NCBI GenBank assembly: GCA_004963905.1 | Contig: SUGL01000009.1 | Span: 106,770-170,769 of the forward strand | DNA length: 64,000 bases | Direction: 5' to 3' | Origin: Mesorhizobium sp. | Lineage (GTDB): Bacteria > Pseudomonadota > Alphaproteobacteria > Rhizobiales > Rhizobiaceae | Part shown: piece by piece, positions 34,197 through 44,474 of the stretch | Position numbering within the stretch: the stretch's first letter is position 1 | How the letters are laid out: each line of letters starts with the position of its first letter | Position numbers and translations under genes: made by a program | The notes under the pieces: model-generated | Told to the model about the DNA's origin: nothing | Database searches by the model: none | Seen by the model: the letters and a program-made list of their open reading frames with translations, nothing else

Positions 34197-34379
34197 CCGA
34201 GTAGCGGCCTTCCACCCCGTCGGTTTTGTTGGCGCCGGGTTCGGCTGGGCGAAGCTGCGGATGAATTTCTGCTCGATGCGATGGCACTTGAACTTCTGCT
34301 CGAAGCCGAGCGGATGGTATTCCATAGCGCGTCGCGAAGACTGGCACACATGCGCCTGACGAAGGTGACTGCCCTCGAC
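34197..34379. other. Short interval with a protein-like + strand frame
   Basis: DEFLLDAMALELLLEAERMV and FHSASRRLAHMRLTKVTALD are read in one frame without a start codon; probably a remnant of unknown origin. Confidence 0.3.
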
Positions 34380-34604
34380 CTAGGGCTGTCCGGCCCGACC
34401 GATCCTGCCAAGCGAGATCTGCGTGGTGTAGCCGCTGCCGCGGTCGAGCGCGTTGGTGATCGAGGCGATGATGCAACTGCCGTCGACGCCGGCCCGCAAG
34501 TCGATGAACGCTGTGCCTTCCGGCTCGACATCGTCGCCGCTCCCGACCTCTTCGATGACCTGCGCGGCCTTGCCGGTTGTCCTATTGCAAAGCCTTGGTC
34601 GTAG
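34380..34604 (-). pseudogene. C-terminal remnant of a phage late-control-D-like protein
   Basis: The minus strand reads TTGKAAQVIEEVGSGDDVEP, then FIDLRAGVDGSCIIASITNA, then LDRGSGYTTQISLGR and a stop. The pattern L-R-x-G-V-D-G ... I-x-S-I-T-x-x-L-x-G-S-G-Y-T-T is that of the C-terminus of phage late control gene D (tail/baseplate) proteins. The rest of the gene is absent and an N-terminal segment in another frame precedes it. Confidence 0.5.
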
Positions 34605-34654
34605 GTGCGGTCCATGCGATGCGCGCTCATGCCGGCTGCTTTACAAGGGGATTT

Positions 34655-34666
34655 GGTAGCGCTACC
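34655..34666. promoter_or_regulatory. LacI-family operator-like palindrome
   Basis: GGTAGCGCTACC, flanked by TT and GTT, is a perfect 12-bp palindrome with the central CG typical of LacI/GalR operators, about 140 bases before a sugar ABC-transporter operon. The regulator is not in the window. Confidence 0.55.
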
Positions 34667-34806
34667 GTTTCACAGTCGCGTGACCCGGGGGAGCTGGGGC
34701 AGACGTCGCCGACGCCAGTGGTGGATGCTTGCTCGCATCCGTTTCAGCCACACCTTGATAGGAACGGCTCCCGCGAGGCTTCGCAGGGACCATCGGGAGG
34801 AGTTCG

Positions 34807-35883
<1,077 letters not shown>

Positions 35884-35919
35884 CGCCCCGCAACGAGAAA
35901 CAAACAGGAGGAGACGAGC

Positions 35920-37245
35920 ATGAAGTTCACCAGACGCGACGTGATCCGCACGACCGCCGGAGCGGCAGCCGGGGCCGTAGGCGGCCGCTTCCTGAGCTCA
36001 AGCGCCTATGCCCAGGAGGGATTGAAGTACAAGCCGGAGGCTGGTGCGAAGCTGCGGATGCTGCGCTGGTCGCCTTTCGTGCAGGGCGATGAGGACCAAT
36101 GGCTGAAGAATACGAAACGGTTCACTGAAGCGACGGGCGTGGAAGTCCGCATCGATAAGGAAAGTTGGGAAGACATCCGTCCCAAGGCAGCTGTCGCCGC
36201 TAATGTCGGTTCCGGACCCGACCTGATGCTTGTCTGGTTCGACGACCCGCACCAGTATCCCGACAAGCTGCTCGACGTCACCGAACTTGGCGACTACCTC
36301 GGCAAGAAGTATGGCGGCTGGTATGATGGGCCGCGGCAGTATGCAACGCGCGAAGGCAAGTTCCTCGGCCTGCCGTTGGCTACCATCGGTAACGCCATCG
36401 TCTATCGGGAAAGCTGGATGAAGGAGGCAGGCTTCCCCGAGTTCCCGAAGGACACCGCCGGTTTTCTCGAGCTTTGCAAGGCGCTGAAAGCGAAAGGCCA
36501 TCCAGCCGGCTTCACCCATGGCCACGGCGTCGGCGACGGCAACAACTATGCGCATTGGCTGCTGTGGAGTCACGGCGGCAAGATGGTCGACGAGAGCGGA
36601 AAAGTGGCGATCAATAGCCCGGAGACGCTCAAGGCGATTCAGTACGCGCAGGAGCTCTACAAGACCTTCATCCCCGGTACTGAAAGCTGGCTCGACGTCA
36701 ACAACAACCGCGCCTTCCTGGCCGGTGAAGTGAGCGTTATCGCGAATGGCATTTCGGTCTACAACACCGCCAAGGTCAACAAGGACAACGATCCGAAGCT
36801 GACCGAAATCGCCAAGGACATGCGCACGACGAACATGCCGATCGGCCCGGTCGGGAAATCCGTAGAGCTGTTCCAGGTGACGACGGCCGTCATCTTCAAC
36901 TACACGCCCTACCCCAACGCGGCGAAAGCCTATCTCCAGTTCATGTTCGAGGACCCGCAAATGCCGGACTGGATCACGTCGTCGGCTGCGTATTGCTGCC
37001 AGACGCTGAAGGCCTTTGAGAACAATCCGATATGGAAGACCGACCCCAACAACGCGGCCTACGCCAAGGCCTCGGCGACGCTGCGCACCAATGGCTATGC
37101 AGGGCCGCTCGGCTATGCTTCGGCCGCGACGATGGCAGACTATGTACTGGTCGACATGTTCGCCAAGGCGGTGACGGGGCAAGCCACCCCGCAAGAGGCG
37201 ATGGAAGAAGCCGAAAAGCGCGCCAATCGCTACTATCGCGTCTGA
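35920..37245 (+). CDS. Sugar ABC transporter substrate-binding protein, Tat-exported
   Basis: 441 aa. N-terminus MKFTRRDVIRTTAGAAAGAV has a twin-arginine motif and ends in SSAYAQE, so it is folded before export to the periplasm. The body matches family 1 (MalE-like) binding proteins: FTEATGVEV, NVGSGPDLMLVWFDDP, GLPLATIGNAIVYRESW, and FLAGEVSVIANG. AGGAGGAG lies upstream. It captures the sugar for the two permeases encoded next. Confidence 0.92.
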   Translation: MKFTRRDVIRTTAGAAAGAVGGRFLSSSAYAQEGLKYKPEAGAKLRMLRWSPFVQGDEDQWLKNTKRFTEATGVEVRIDKESWEDIRPKAAVAANVGSGPDLMLVWFDDPHQYPDKLLDVTELGDYLGKKYGGWYDGPRQYATREGKFLGLPLATIGNAIVYRESWMKEAGFPEFPKDTAGFLELCKALKAKGHPAGFTHGHGVGDGNNYAHWLLWSHGGKMVDESGKVAINSPETLKAIQYAQELYKTFIPGTESWLDVNNNRAFLAGEVSVIANGISVYNTAKVNKDNDPKLTEIAKDMRTTNMPIGPVGKSVELFQVTTAVIFNYTPYPNAAKAYLQFMFEDPQMPDWITSSAAYCCQTLKAFENNPIWKTDPNNAAYAKASATLRTNGYAGPLGYASAATMADYVLVDMFAKAVTGQATPQEAMEEAEKRANRYYRV

Positions 37246-37349
37246 TCGCGTTTCGCCAAAGCCGAGGCCGGCGCCCGCGCCTTTCGGAGGCATCCGGAAG
37301 AAGCAGGCCGCCCCTTGGCTGTTCCCAAGACCTTCCAGGGAGCCACGCT

Positions 37350-38288
37350 ATGGGCATGCCAACCATTGCCGTTCGGCGGCGTCCGTCGATCCTATCGCGT
37401 CTCGCTGAGAGCAGGAACTCTCTCGGCTTCGGCTTCATGGTGCCTGCGGCAGCGCTGCTCCTGGTGTTTCTCACGTATCCACTTGGGCTCGGTGTCTGGC
37501 TGAGCTTCACCGACACCCGCATCGGCCGTCCAGGCATCTTCATCGGCATCGAGAACTATCAATATCTGTGGAGCGACGGCGTATTCTGGCTCTCAGTCTT
37601 CAACACATTGCTCTACACAGTCAGCGCTTCCGTCCTGAAATTCGCGCTCGGGCTGTGGCTGGCTCTCATTCTGAACCAGAACCTTCCCTTCAAGACTTTC
37701 TTCCGCGCGGTGGTGCTGCTGCCATGGGTAGTGCCCACGGTGCTGTCGGCGATCGCCTTCTGGTGGATATACGACTCACAGTTCTCGATCCTGTCCTGGG
37801 CGCTGCAGCAGATGGGCCTTATCGATCACCGGATCAATTTTCTCGGCGACCCGACCAATGCGCGCGCTTCCGTTATCGCCGCCAATGTCTGGCGCGGCAT
37901 CCCATTCGTCGCCATAACACTGCTTGCCGGCCTGCAGACGATCCCGCAGTCGCTCTATGAAGCCGCCACGCTCGACGGCGCCAGCCGCTGGCAGCTGTTC
38001 CGCTATGTGACCCTGCCTTTGCTGACGCCCATCATAGCCATCACCATGACATTTTCGGTGCTGTTCACCTTCACCGATTTCCAGCTGATCTACGTGCTGA
38101 CGCGCGGCGGGCCTGTGAACGCCACCCACCTGATGGCGACACTGTCCTTCCAGCGCGGCATTTCTGGAGGCCAGCTCGGCGAAGGCGCCGCGATCGCCGT
38201 TGCCATGATCCCCTTCCTGCTGGCTGCGATCCTGTTCAGCTATTTCGGCCTGCAGCGACGCAGGTGGCAGCAAGGCGGCGGAGACTGA
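37350..38288 (+). CDS. Sugar ABC transporter permease (MalF/UgpA type)
   Basis: 312 aa with six predicted membrane segments (FMVPAAALLLVFLTYPLGLG, VVLLPWVVPTVLSAIAFWW and others). The cytoplasmic EAA loop YEAATLDGASRWQLFRYVTL contacts the ATPase. The ATG at 37350 follows AGGGAG at eight bases; the frame is open further upstream but overlaps the binding-protein gene. The next permease begins two bases after its stop codon. Confidence 0.92.
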   Translation: MGMPTIAVRRRPSILSRLAESRNSLGFGFMVPAAALLLVFLTYPLGLGVWLSFTDTRIGRPGIFIGIENYQYLWSDGVFWLSVFNTLLYTVSASVLKFALGLWLALILNQNLPFKTFFRAVVLLPWVVPTVLSAIAFWWIYDSQFSILSWALQQMGLIDHRINFLGDPTNARASVIAANVWRGIPFVAITLLAGLQTIPQSLYEAATLDGASRWQLFRYVTLPLLTPIIAITMTFSVLFTFTDFQLIYVLTRGGPVNATHLMATLSFQRGISGGQLGEGAAIAVAMIPFLLAAILFSYFGLQRRRWQQGGGD

Positions 38289-38289
38289 C

Positions 38290-39183
38290 ATGGCAGCGAC
38301 TAAGGATGTCGAGAGCCTGGACACCGACGAAGGCGGCATGGGTTACCTGCAAAGCCTGCCTCGCCAAGTGGTGACGGTCTATCTGCCCCTCGTGGTGTTT
38401 GTGGTGGTGCTTCTGTTTCCGTTCTACTGGATGACGATCACAGCCATCAAGCCGAACGCAGAGATGACGGACTACGTCAACTATAACCCCTTCTGGGTTG
38501 TGCATCCCACATTGCAGCACATACGCTACCTTCTGTTCGAGACCTCCTATCCAGGCTGGCTGCTCAACACCGTCATCATCTCCACCGCCTCTACCTTCCT
38601 GTCCCTGGCTGCCGCCGTGCTGGCGGCCTATGCGATCGAACGGCTTCGGTTTTCCGGCGCGCGGCAGGTCGGCCTCGCCGTCTTTCTCGCCTATCTCGTG
38701 CCGCCTTCGATCCTCTTCATCCCGCTGTCGGTGATGGTATTCAAGCTCGGCCTCTACGACACGCCCTTCGCGCTGATCCTCACCTATCCGACCTTCCTGG
38801 TCCCGTTCTGCACATGGCTCCTGATGGGCTATTTCCGCTCGATCCCGTTCGAACTGGAGGAATGCGCGCTCATCGATGGCGCGAGCCGCTGGCAGATTCT
38901 CACCAAGATCGTGTTGCCGCTGTCGGTGCCCGGACTGATCTCGGCCGGCATCTTCGCCTTCACACTGTCATGGAACGAGTTCATCTATGCGCTGACTTTC
39001 ATCCAGTCGTCCGAGAAGAAGACTGTGCCGGTGGGCGTGCTCACCGAGCTGGTCCGCTCCGACGTCTATGAATGGGGAGCACTGATGGCAGGCGCTTTGA
39101 TCGGCTCGCTGCCGGTGGTGGTGCTCTATTCATTCTTTGTCGAGCACTACGTTTCCTCGATGACAGGCGCCGTAAAGGAATAA
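38290..39183 (+). CDS. Sugar ABC transporter permease (MalG/UgpE type)
   Basis: 297 aa, six membrane helices. The EAA motif EECALIDGASRWQILTKIVL and the terminal FVEHYVSSMTGAVKE tail are typical of the MalG-side permease. It completes the importer. Operon end; no sugar-catabolic gene follows, so the substrate cannot be inferred beyond a CUT1-type carbohydrate. Confidence 0.93.
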   Translation: MAATKDVESLDTDEGGMGYLQSLPRQVVTVYLPLVVFVVVLLFPFYWMTITAIKPNAEMTDYVNYNPFWVVHPTLQHIRYLLFETSYPGWLLNTVIISTASTFLSLAAAVLAAYAIERLRFSGARQVGLAVFLAYLVPPSILFIPLSVMVFKLGLYDTPFALILTYPTFLVPFCTWLLMGYFRSIPFELEECALIDGASRWQILTKIVLPLSVPGLISAGIFAFTLSWNEFIYALTFIQSSEKKTVPVGVLTELVRSDVYEWGALMAGALIGSLPVVVLYSFFVEHYVSSMTGAVKE

Positions 39184-39524
39184 CGCCGTGCGACCGAACC
39201 TTAGCGCCCCGCGAATCGGATAACCGCATTGTCGCGCGCCAACAAAGCGACGTGGCGACCGCCCGTCGAGCTCCGAGGACGGGTCCCGCCTCCCCTGAGG
39301 CGCTTCGACCTGCCACTTTCGCAGGAAAAATCATGGCTGATGCGCTGGGCTTAACCGTGCCCTTCCCAAGAAAGCTGATCGAGGTCGGCTATCAGATCCG
39401 TGGCAGTCGTGGTGGCGCCGGCGGCGATGTCGCTGGTCCTCGAGGCGACTTCGCGCATTGCAGTTCCGTGCCGATTCGAGGACCAGCTTCAGGTGCTTGC
39501 GCGCTGAAGGTATCTCGCTATCTG
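39184..39524. other. Intergenic region after the sugar operon
   Basis: No supported gene and no clear terminator hairpin with a T run were found. Confidence 0.45.
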
Positions 39525-39722
39525 TCACTTCTCGTCTTTGTAGGACTTCACGGCTTCGTCGATCCTGCGCCAATCGTTGCCATGGCGGCGCAGCAACTCC
39601 CTCGCTTGATGGGGCGACAGATCGTGCGTTTCGACAACATGCCTCACTTCCGCCTCTTCTCCCTTCAGGGGCCGGCTGCGCGGCTTGTTGGGCGCGCGAT
39701 CAGTCTTTCGAACTCTTGTCAT
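39525..39722 (-). CDS. Small hypothetical protein, 65 aa
   Basis: MTRVRKTDRAPNKPRSRPLK is a basic tail, followed by EVRHVVETHDLSPHQARELL and RRHGNDWRRIDEAVKSYKDE, a two-helix pattern similar to DUF3606-like small proteins. AAAGG lies nine bases before the ATG. Function unknown; possibly nucleic-acid binding because of its charge. Confidence 0.6.
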   Translation of the reverse strand: MTRVRKTDRAPNKPRSRPLKGEEAEVRHVVETHDLSPHQARELLRRHGNDWRRIDEAVKSYKDEK

Positions 39723-40599
39723 CGACGGATACCTTTCTGCAGTCGCGAAATTAACCGGCCAATGGTGAGAAGGTTTCATTAGCGGGCTCTACATCACAGC
39801 CACCTGCTCTGGAGGCTTGGAAAGATCCGCTATCAGTAATCATCCTCGTGCCAAACTCCCTTGCGCGTGACCCCCGCGTAAGCTGCTAAACGCGACATGC
39901 GATCTGCGCGCGGATTTCGGAGCAGGCTAGAGCGATTACGCACGTGTGGTATGCGAGCCTTGCGCGGTGCCTACCCTCTGACGAAATCACCGGGCCGGAA
40001 ACCTCAACGGCGGCCTTTTGCGAACAAATTAGGTCGTCTTCGCGGCTCATGCAGCCGACCTCCTGTCTTCAAATGACAGAGAGTGCAGGCATGGTCAGGT
40101 CGCATCCAAGAATCTCGCAGCCGCAGACCCTTCTTGATCAGATGTACGTCACGATGCGGAGAACCACAGCCGCTTCACAGGAGAATCAGCCACGCAGAAA
40201 GGACTGCCACGCCGGTTGACAACGGCACCGCAAGCAACAGGGAAGCCTCGAGGATACGCGTCTCTTTGTCGTTGAACATCGCGCTGCTCGTGTATCTTGT
40301 TGAAGGAGAATGTTCCGATTCACATTGGGTTCCACATGAGCCGCCGGCGATACACGTGCCGGACGAGGCCAAGTAGAACGCCATTTGTCTTTGGGCAGTG
40401 GGCAGCAATTCCGGCTGGTGAACTGTTCAGGCCTGGGCCACAACTGGCAGATAGACGCGCCTTTCGTGATCGGCGTCGAAGTCGATTGGGGTCTTTCGAA
40501 GGCCGAGGCTTCAGCCAGACGGCTTGCCCGTGTTCGGGGCTCGGCGACTTCTCGTTGGCAGGCCTCGGCGCGGACGCGATTCACGTGTCTTTGATCGCA
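39723..40599. other. Region without a supported gene
   Basis: A possible 34-aa membrane peptide lies on the minus strand (ATG near 40279, MFNDKETRILEASLLLAVPL then STGVAVLSAWLILL), without a good ribosome site. Otherwise nothing recognisable. Confidence 0.35.
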
Positions 40600-40745
40600 C
40601 GCTGCTATGCGGCACTGCCGGCGTCGATTTGGCAAAATTTGATTGTTGGATGGCCGCGTTGCCACCTATCGCCACGTTCGCATTTTCCGAAACCCGCACC
40701 GGAGCCATCGTTGGCGCCGGTCTCGAATACGCTCGCTGTGGAAGG
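40600..40745 (+). pseudogene. Remnant of an outer-membrane beta-barrel (Omp25/31-like) gene
   Basis: One frame reads FDCWMAALPPIATFAFSETR then TGAIVGAGLEYA. The TG-x-x-VGAG-x-EYA block is characteristic of Omp25/31-type porin-family proteins of rhizobia and Brucella. The flanking sequence is out of frame, so only a fragment remains. Confidence 0.4.
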
Positions 40746-40823
40746 GCTCGAGGCTCAATGCTACTTGCGCGAGGCTCGAACAGCTCGACTGGATTGCCGC
40801 CGCGTCGTCGAGGGAGCGCCCTC

Positions 40824-41027
40824 ATGGCAAGTGAACGCGATAAAGACCCTCGCCACCATACGCACAATATGCAAATCCGGCTGCAGAAAACGATGGATCA
40901 CCTGCGCCAGGATATCGCCAAGGTGGATGATCCGCAGTTGAGGGCTATGTTCGAAACCGCCGCTGAGGTGCTGGGCGGGCGGAAAAGGCGTTCAGCGACT
41001 ACGATGGAACTCAGGCGCAGTCCTTGA
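40824..41027 (+). CDS. Small hypothetical protein, possibly frameshifted at its end
   Basis: MASERDKDPRHHTHNMQIRL then QKTMDHLRQDIAKVDDPQLR and AMFETAAEVLGG match a small conserved rhizobial helical protein. After GG the expected AEKAFSDY appears in another frame, so a one-base loss or gain near 40980 probably replaced the last residues by RKRRSATTMELRRSP. The 3' end overlaps the convergent gene. Function unknown. Confidence 0.5.
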   Translation: MASERDKDPRHHTHNMQIRLQKTMDHLRQDIAKVDDPQLRAMFETAAEVLGGRKRRSATTMELRRSP

Positions 41028-41193
41028 GCTCGACCACTTCGACGCCGAGGCGGAAAGCCTGGCCGTCGGCATAAGAACGCGCATATTGCTCGGCTTCGAA
41101 GGGGAAGGTTAGGGTGGTGCCGTAGGCGGTGACGCGCACCGTCCACTTCTGGCCCTTGACGAGTTCAACGCCGTGAAGCTTCGCCGTCACCAT
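41011..41193 (-). CDS. Small hypothetical protein, 60 aa
   Basis: MVTAKLHGVELVKGQKWTVR, then TLTFPFEAEQYARSYADGQA and FRLGVEVVELKDCA, a small beta-rich protein. GGAGGAGGG lies six to eight bases before the ATG. No known family; it resembles short rhizobial proteins that may bind a ligand in a beta sheet, which is speculation. Confidence 0.68.
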   Translation of the reverse strand: MVTAKLHGVELVKGQKWTVRVTAYGTTLTFPFEAEQYARSYADGQAFRLGVEVVELKDCA

Positions 41194-41670
41194 CTCACCC
41201 TCCTCCTCAGTCCGGCATGCTCGCAACGCACCCATAACGTCGCGGAAGTCATTTGAGTACAAATAATCCGACCGTGTGTCGCTGTCACGTCGATTCCGAC
41301 AACCGACAGTGCGGACCCGTGCTTGAGGCAGGTGGTGGCGCGTTGATCGTGCCTGCATATCCGATGAGAAGGCGAAGCGCTTCACGGTTAGGAGTCTACG
41401 ACCTAAGTTGCGGTGAAACGCGCTGGACGTAGGAGCCGTCGGCGGTCGTCACCACCACGCGCGTGCTGGTGGTGATGTGCTGCGGCATGGTCGTGCGCAC
41501 GCCGTTGGAGAGCGGGTCCGGCTTGCGACGTGGCCGCGCCGGGCGAAGATCGGTGAAAACGTGTCAATGGCATCGGCTTGACCGCCCGAGCCGGCAATCC
41601 GGCGCCGTCCTTCTTTGACGAATTAGCGGTTGCTCATGGAACTTTGTGGCGGGTGTTCCATTGCAACCGA
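41194..41670. other. Interval with a minus-strand coding remnant
   Basis: Between about 41396 and 41535 the minus strand reads [20 protein letters not shown] then [20 protein letters not shown] and a stop, protein-like but without a good start. Probably the end of a lost gene. Confidence 0.35.
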
Positions 41671-42732
41671 ATGCAAGAGTCTGTCCAGCGCATCCGGACG
41701 CGGGCACCGTCACCACGCTACTCATTGGTGCTGCCAATATACAATGAGGAAGAGGTATTGCCCCTGCTGGTCGACCGGATCAGCGCATTGATCGCAAAAC
41801 TGGACGGAGAGACCGAGGTCATCTTCGTCGATGACGGCAGCAGCGATCTAAGCGTGAGCTACTTGCGCCCCATGGTCGCTGCCGAACCAAGCTTCCGCCT
41901 GATCGAGCTTTCCCGCAACTTCGGCCACCAACTCGCCATCACCGCCGGGATGGAAGCAGCCGCCGGCGAGGCCGTCATCGTCATGGATGCCGACCTGCAG
42001 GATCCGCCCGAGGTCGTTCTCGACCTGGTGGCGAAGTGGAAGGACGGTTTCGAGATCGTCTATGCAAAGCGCGTCAGGCGTGAGGGTGAAACCTGGTTCA
42101 AGCGCTTCACCGCCAGCCTTTTCTACCGCCTCCTGGAGAGGATGACGCCTGTCGACATCCCGCGCGACGTCGGCGACTTCCGCCTCGTCGGTCGCAAGGC
42201 GCTGGACACGTTCAGGCGCATGCCCGAGCACGACCGTTTCGTCAGGGGAATGTTCGGCTGGATGGGTTTTAAGCAGGCGGCGGTACCGTTCGAGCGCCCG
42301 AGGCGGACGCTTGGCCAAACCAAATACCCGTTCTGGAAGATGATGCGGCTTGCGATCCACGGCATCGTCAGCTTTTCGGAGCGGCCTCTGCAACTGGCGC
42401 TGTTTACAGGATTGGCGATTTCCGCTCTCGCCCTGGTGTTCGGCGCCTATGCCATCTTGGCCTGGATTCTTGAGACCGGCGTGATTGCCGGCTGGACGTC
42501 CACGGTGGTGATCGTATCGCTGCTCATCGGGATCAATCTCTTTATGACCGGCGTGATCGGCCTTTATATCGGCAGCATCCATGCGGAAGTGAAACGGCGC
42601 CCGCTGTATGTCGTCGAAAGGCGGAGCGGCTTCGACCGGCCGATGCGCGTCACCTCGCGCGATAAGCGCGCATCGTTTCGCAAGTCCGGGAGCGGGGTTA
42701 CGGCGAATGTCCGATCTCTTCGACAGCTATAG
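41671..42732 (+). CDS. Family 2 glycosyltransferase (undecaprenyl-phosphate type, GtrB/DPM1-like)
   Basis: 353 aa. GT-A domain with SLVLPIYNEEEVLP, the FVDDGSSD nucleotide-binding motif, VIVMDADLQDPPE and DVGDFRLVGRKA. Two C-terminal membrane helices (LALFTGLAISALALVFGAYA and STVVIVSLLIGINLFMTGVI) anchor it as in GtrB. It should transfer a sugar from UDP-sugar to a polyprenyl phosphate at the inner membrane. It heads a cluster with a methyltransferase and GtrA flippase. The start has no strong ribosome site; an upstream TTG is possible. Confidence 0.9.
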   Translation: MQESVQRIRTRAPSPRYSLVLPIYNEEEVLPLLVDRISALIAKLDGETEVIFVDDGSSDLSVSYLRPMVAAEPSFRLIELSRNFGHQLAITAGMEAAAGEAVIVMDADLQDPPEVVLDLVAKWKDGFEIVYAKRVRREGETWFKRFTASLFYRLLERMTPVDIPRDVGDFRLVGRKALDTFRRMPEHDRFVRGMFGWMGFKQAAVPFERPRRTLGQTKYPFWKMMRLAIHGIVSFSERPLQLALFTGLAISALALVFGAYAILAWILETGVIAGWTSTVVIVSLLIGINLFMTGVIGLYIGSIHAEVKRRPLYVVERRSGFDRPMRVTSRDKRASFRKSGSGVTANVRSLRQL

Positions 42733-43399
42733 GTCCAGCTACGGCGAGGCGGTCGAGGGCTCGATCCGATTCTCCGGCCTGAAGCATGATTTCTTCCTGC
42801 GTGCCAAGGCCGAGCTTCTGCGACGCCTGATCGTCGAGCATGACCTTCGGCGGGGCCGAGCAGGCCTGCGCGCGCTCGATGTTGGCTGCGGCGTCGGCTC
42901 ACTTCATCCCCATCTCGCGGATGTCCTCGATCGCCTCGACGGCTGCGACGTATCGGAGGAGTCCCTCTCGCGCGCCACCAGGGAGAACCCGCGCGTCGCC
43001 TACACCACCTGCACGACCTCGCGCCTGCCTTACCCGGACCGCACGTTCGACCTGGCGTTCGCCAGCTGCGTCGTCCACCACGTGCCGCCTGTGTCGTGGC
43101 TGGATTTCGTCCGCGAGATGCGGCGCGTCGTGCGACGAGATGGGCTTGCCTGCATCATCGAGCACAATCCTTACAACCCCCTGACCCGCATGGCAGTGTG
43201 GAGGTGCCCGTTCGACAAGGACGCTGTCCTGCTCAGCGCAGGCAAGGCAGCATCGCTGCTTGGGCACGCGGGCTTTCGCAACGTCCGCTGCGAGCATTTT
43301 CTGCTCCTGCCGTCGGCCAGGCCGCTTGCCCGGAAACTGGAGCGCTCGCTGGCCGCCCTGCCGTTCGGAGCGCAATATGCCTGCGTCGCACGCGCCTGA
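42707..43399 (+). CDS. Class I SAM-dependent methyltransferase
   Basis: 230 aa. SAM motif I is LDVGCGVGSLHPHLADVL, the acidic partner lies in GCDVSEESL, and FDLAFASCVVHHVPPVSWLD is motif IV of UbiE-like methyltransferases. It overlaps the glycosyltransferase gene by 26 bases and is followed by GtrA in overlapping arrangement, so the three are one operon. Likely methylates a sugar or lipid intermediate of surface glycans. Confidence 0.88.
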   Translation: MSDLFDSYRSSYGEAVEGSIRFSGLKHDFFLRAKAELLRRLIVEHDLRRGRAGLRALDVGCGVGSLHPHLADVLDRLDGCDVSEESLSRATRENPRVAYTTCTTSRLPYPDRTFDLAFASCVVHHVPPVSWLDFVREMRRVVRRDGLACIIEHNPYNPLTRMAVWRCPFDKDAVLLSAGKAASLLGHAGFRNVRCEHFLLLPSARPLARKLERSLAALPFGAQYACVARA

Positions 43400-43820
43400 G
43401 CATCGTTCCAACGTCGGCCTGAAGCTCTTGGCGCGGTTCGGCTCGGTCGGCATCGCCGCCACCGTCCTCTATGCCGTCCTGGCAGCGGTCTTTGCCGGAT
43501 CGAAGCGGATCGGCCTCGGGCCTGTCGAGGCCTCGTTGGCGGCCTACGCAGGCGCGGCCCTGTTTTCCTATCTCGCGCACAAGTTCTTCACCTTCATGTC
43601 GGACGGATCGCATCGCTCGCAGGCGCCCCGTTTCGCGCTGCTGACGGCGACCGGCCTCGCCGTGGCCTACGCGGTGCCGTCGCTGCTGACGGTGAAGCTC
43701 GGCCTGCCGCTCGTCGTTCCCGTTCTAGTCACCTGCGTGGTCATCCCGGCGCTCAATTTCCTGGTGCTCGACCGGTGGGTTTTTGCCGAGCGCCGCCGGA
43801 AGGACGGAGAGTCGACCTAA
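43377..43820 (+). CDS. GtrA-family membrane protein
   Basis: 147 aa with four membrane helices: VGIAATVLYAVLAAVFAG, AAYAGAALFSYLAHKFFTF, LLTATGLAVAYAVPSLLTV and VLVTCVVIPALNFLVLDRWV. The FSYLAHKFFTF and NFLVLDRWVF blocks define GtrA/DPMS-like flippases, which turn polyprenyl-linked sugars across the membrane. Partner of the upstream GT2; starts within the methyltransferase gene. Confidence 0.88.
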   Translation: MPASHAPEHRSNVGLKLLARFGSVGIAATVLYAVLAAVFAGSKRIGLGPVEASLAAYAGAALFSYLAHKFFTFMSDGSHRSQAPRFALLTATGLAVAYAVPSLLTVKLGLPLVVPVLVTCVVIPALNFLVLDRWVFAERRRKDGEST

Positions 43821-43838
43821 GCGATCCGCAAAGATGCT

Positions 43839-44474
43839 TCAAAGAGCATCCAGCCGCAAAGACGTCAGCTTGATGGCGCGGCTGTAGATATTACTGGCGT
43901 CGGAGCTTTGCGGGATAGCATCGGGATAGTCCAAGACCAGTTCCAGCATCGCCCGGCCGGCCAGCGCGGCCCGCGGAATCACGAAAGGCACGGTTGCCGG
44001 CGTGGCGCCAGCCAGCGTCGCCCGATGCACCTCGGTACCGTTCGCCGAGATGACGATCCTTTGCGAGGTCTGCGGGGGGCGGATGACGGGAATGATTTCG
44101 AGTATGGCCTGAAGCCCGTCGCGGAGCGGCGGCAGGGCAAGACGCAGGCGCGATGTCTCGCCTAGCGAATGGGTGCCGTCGGCCACCGGCCCCGACCAGC
44201 CGCAGACCATCATGCCGATCGCCTCACTTGCGCCGTCGGAGCGGAACGAGACAGTCCGTCCTAGCGTGTAGCGCCCGACGGCATCGCGATTGAGGCAGGT
44301 CGTCGTCTTGTCGATGTAATAGGCGCGATAGTCGTCATCGACTTGAGGATTGAGGGCTAGCGCAAGAATGGAGATTTCAGCCGCGGCGAGAGCGCCCGCC
44401 AGCGCGTAGCTGGCGAGTGTGAGCGGGGAAATGACCGATCTCGTCGGCTTAGACCAGGGCAAGATAGCCTCCAA
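43839..44474 (-). CDS. Membrane-anchored hypothetical protein of the glycosylation cluster
   Basis: 211 aa. One N-terminal membrane helix (LASYALAGALAAAEISILAL), then a beta-rich exported domain with two cysteines (TTTCLNRDAVG and GMMVCGWSG). The gene overlaps the 3' end of the mannosyltransferase gene by 26 bases, so it is translated with it. The domain resembles carbohydrate-binding sandwich modules, by composition only. Function unknown. Confidence 0.7.
   Translation of the reverse strand: MEAILPWSKPTRSVISPLTLASYALAGALAAAEISILALALNPQVDDDYRAYYIDKTTTCLNRDAVGRYTLGRTVSFRSDGASEAIGMMVCGWSGPVADGTHSLGETSRLRLALPPLRDGLQAILEIIPVIRPPQTSQRIVISANGTEVHRATLAGATPATVPFVIPRAALAGRAMLELVLDYPDAIPQSSDASNIYSRAIKLTSLRLDAL

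Noticed and set aside
35998-37293. Long minus-strand frame opposite the sugar-binding protein
   Set aside because: Shadow; the + strand encodes an obvious Tat-exported binding protein.
37032-37349. N-terminal extension of the first sugar permease
   Set aside because: It overlaps the binding-protein gene out of frame; ATG 37350 has a ribosome site and starts the conserved permease.
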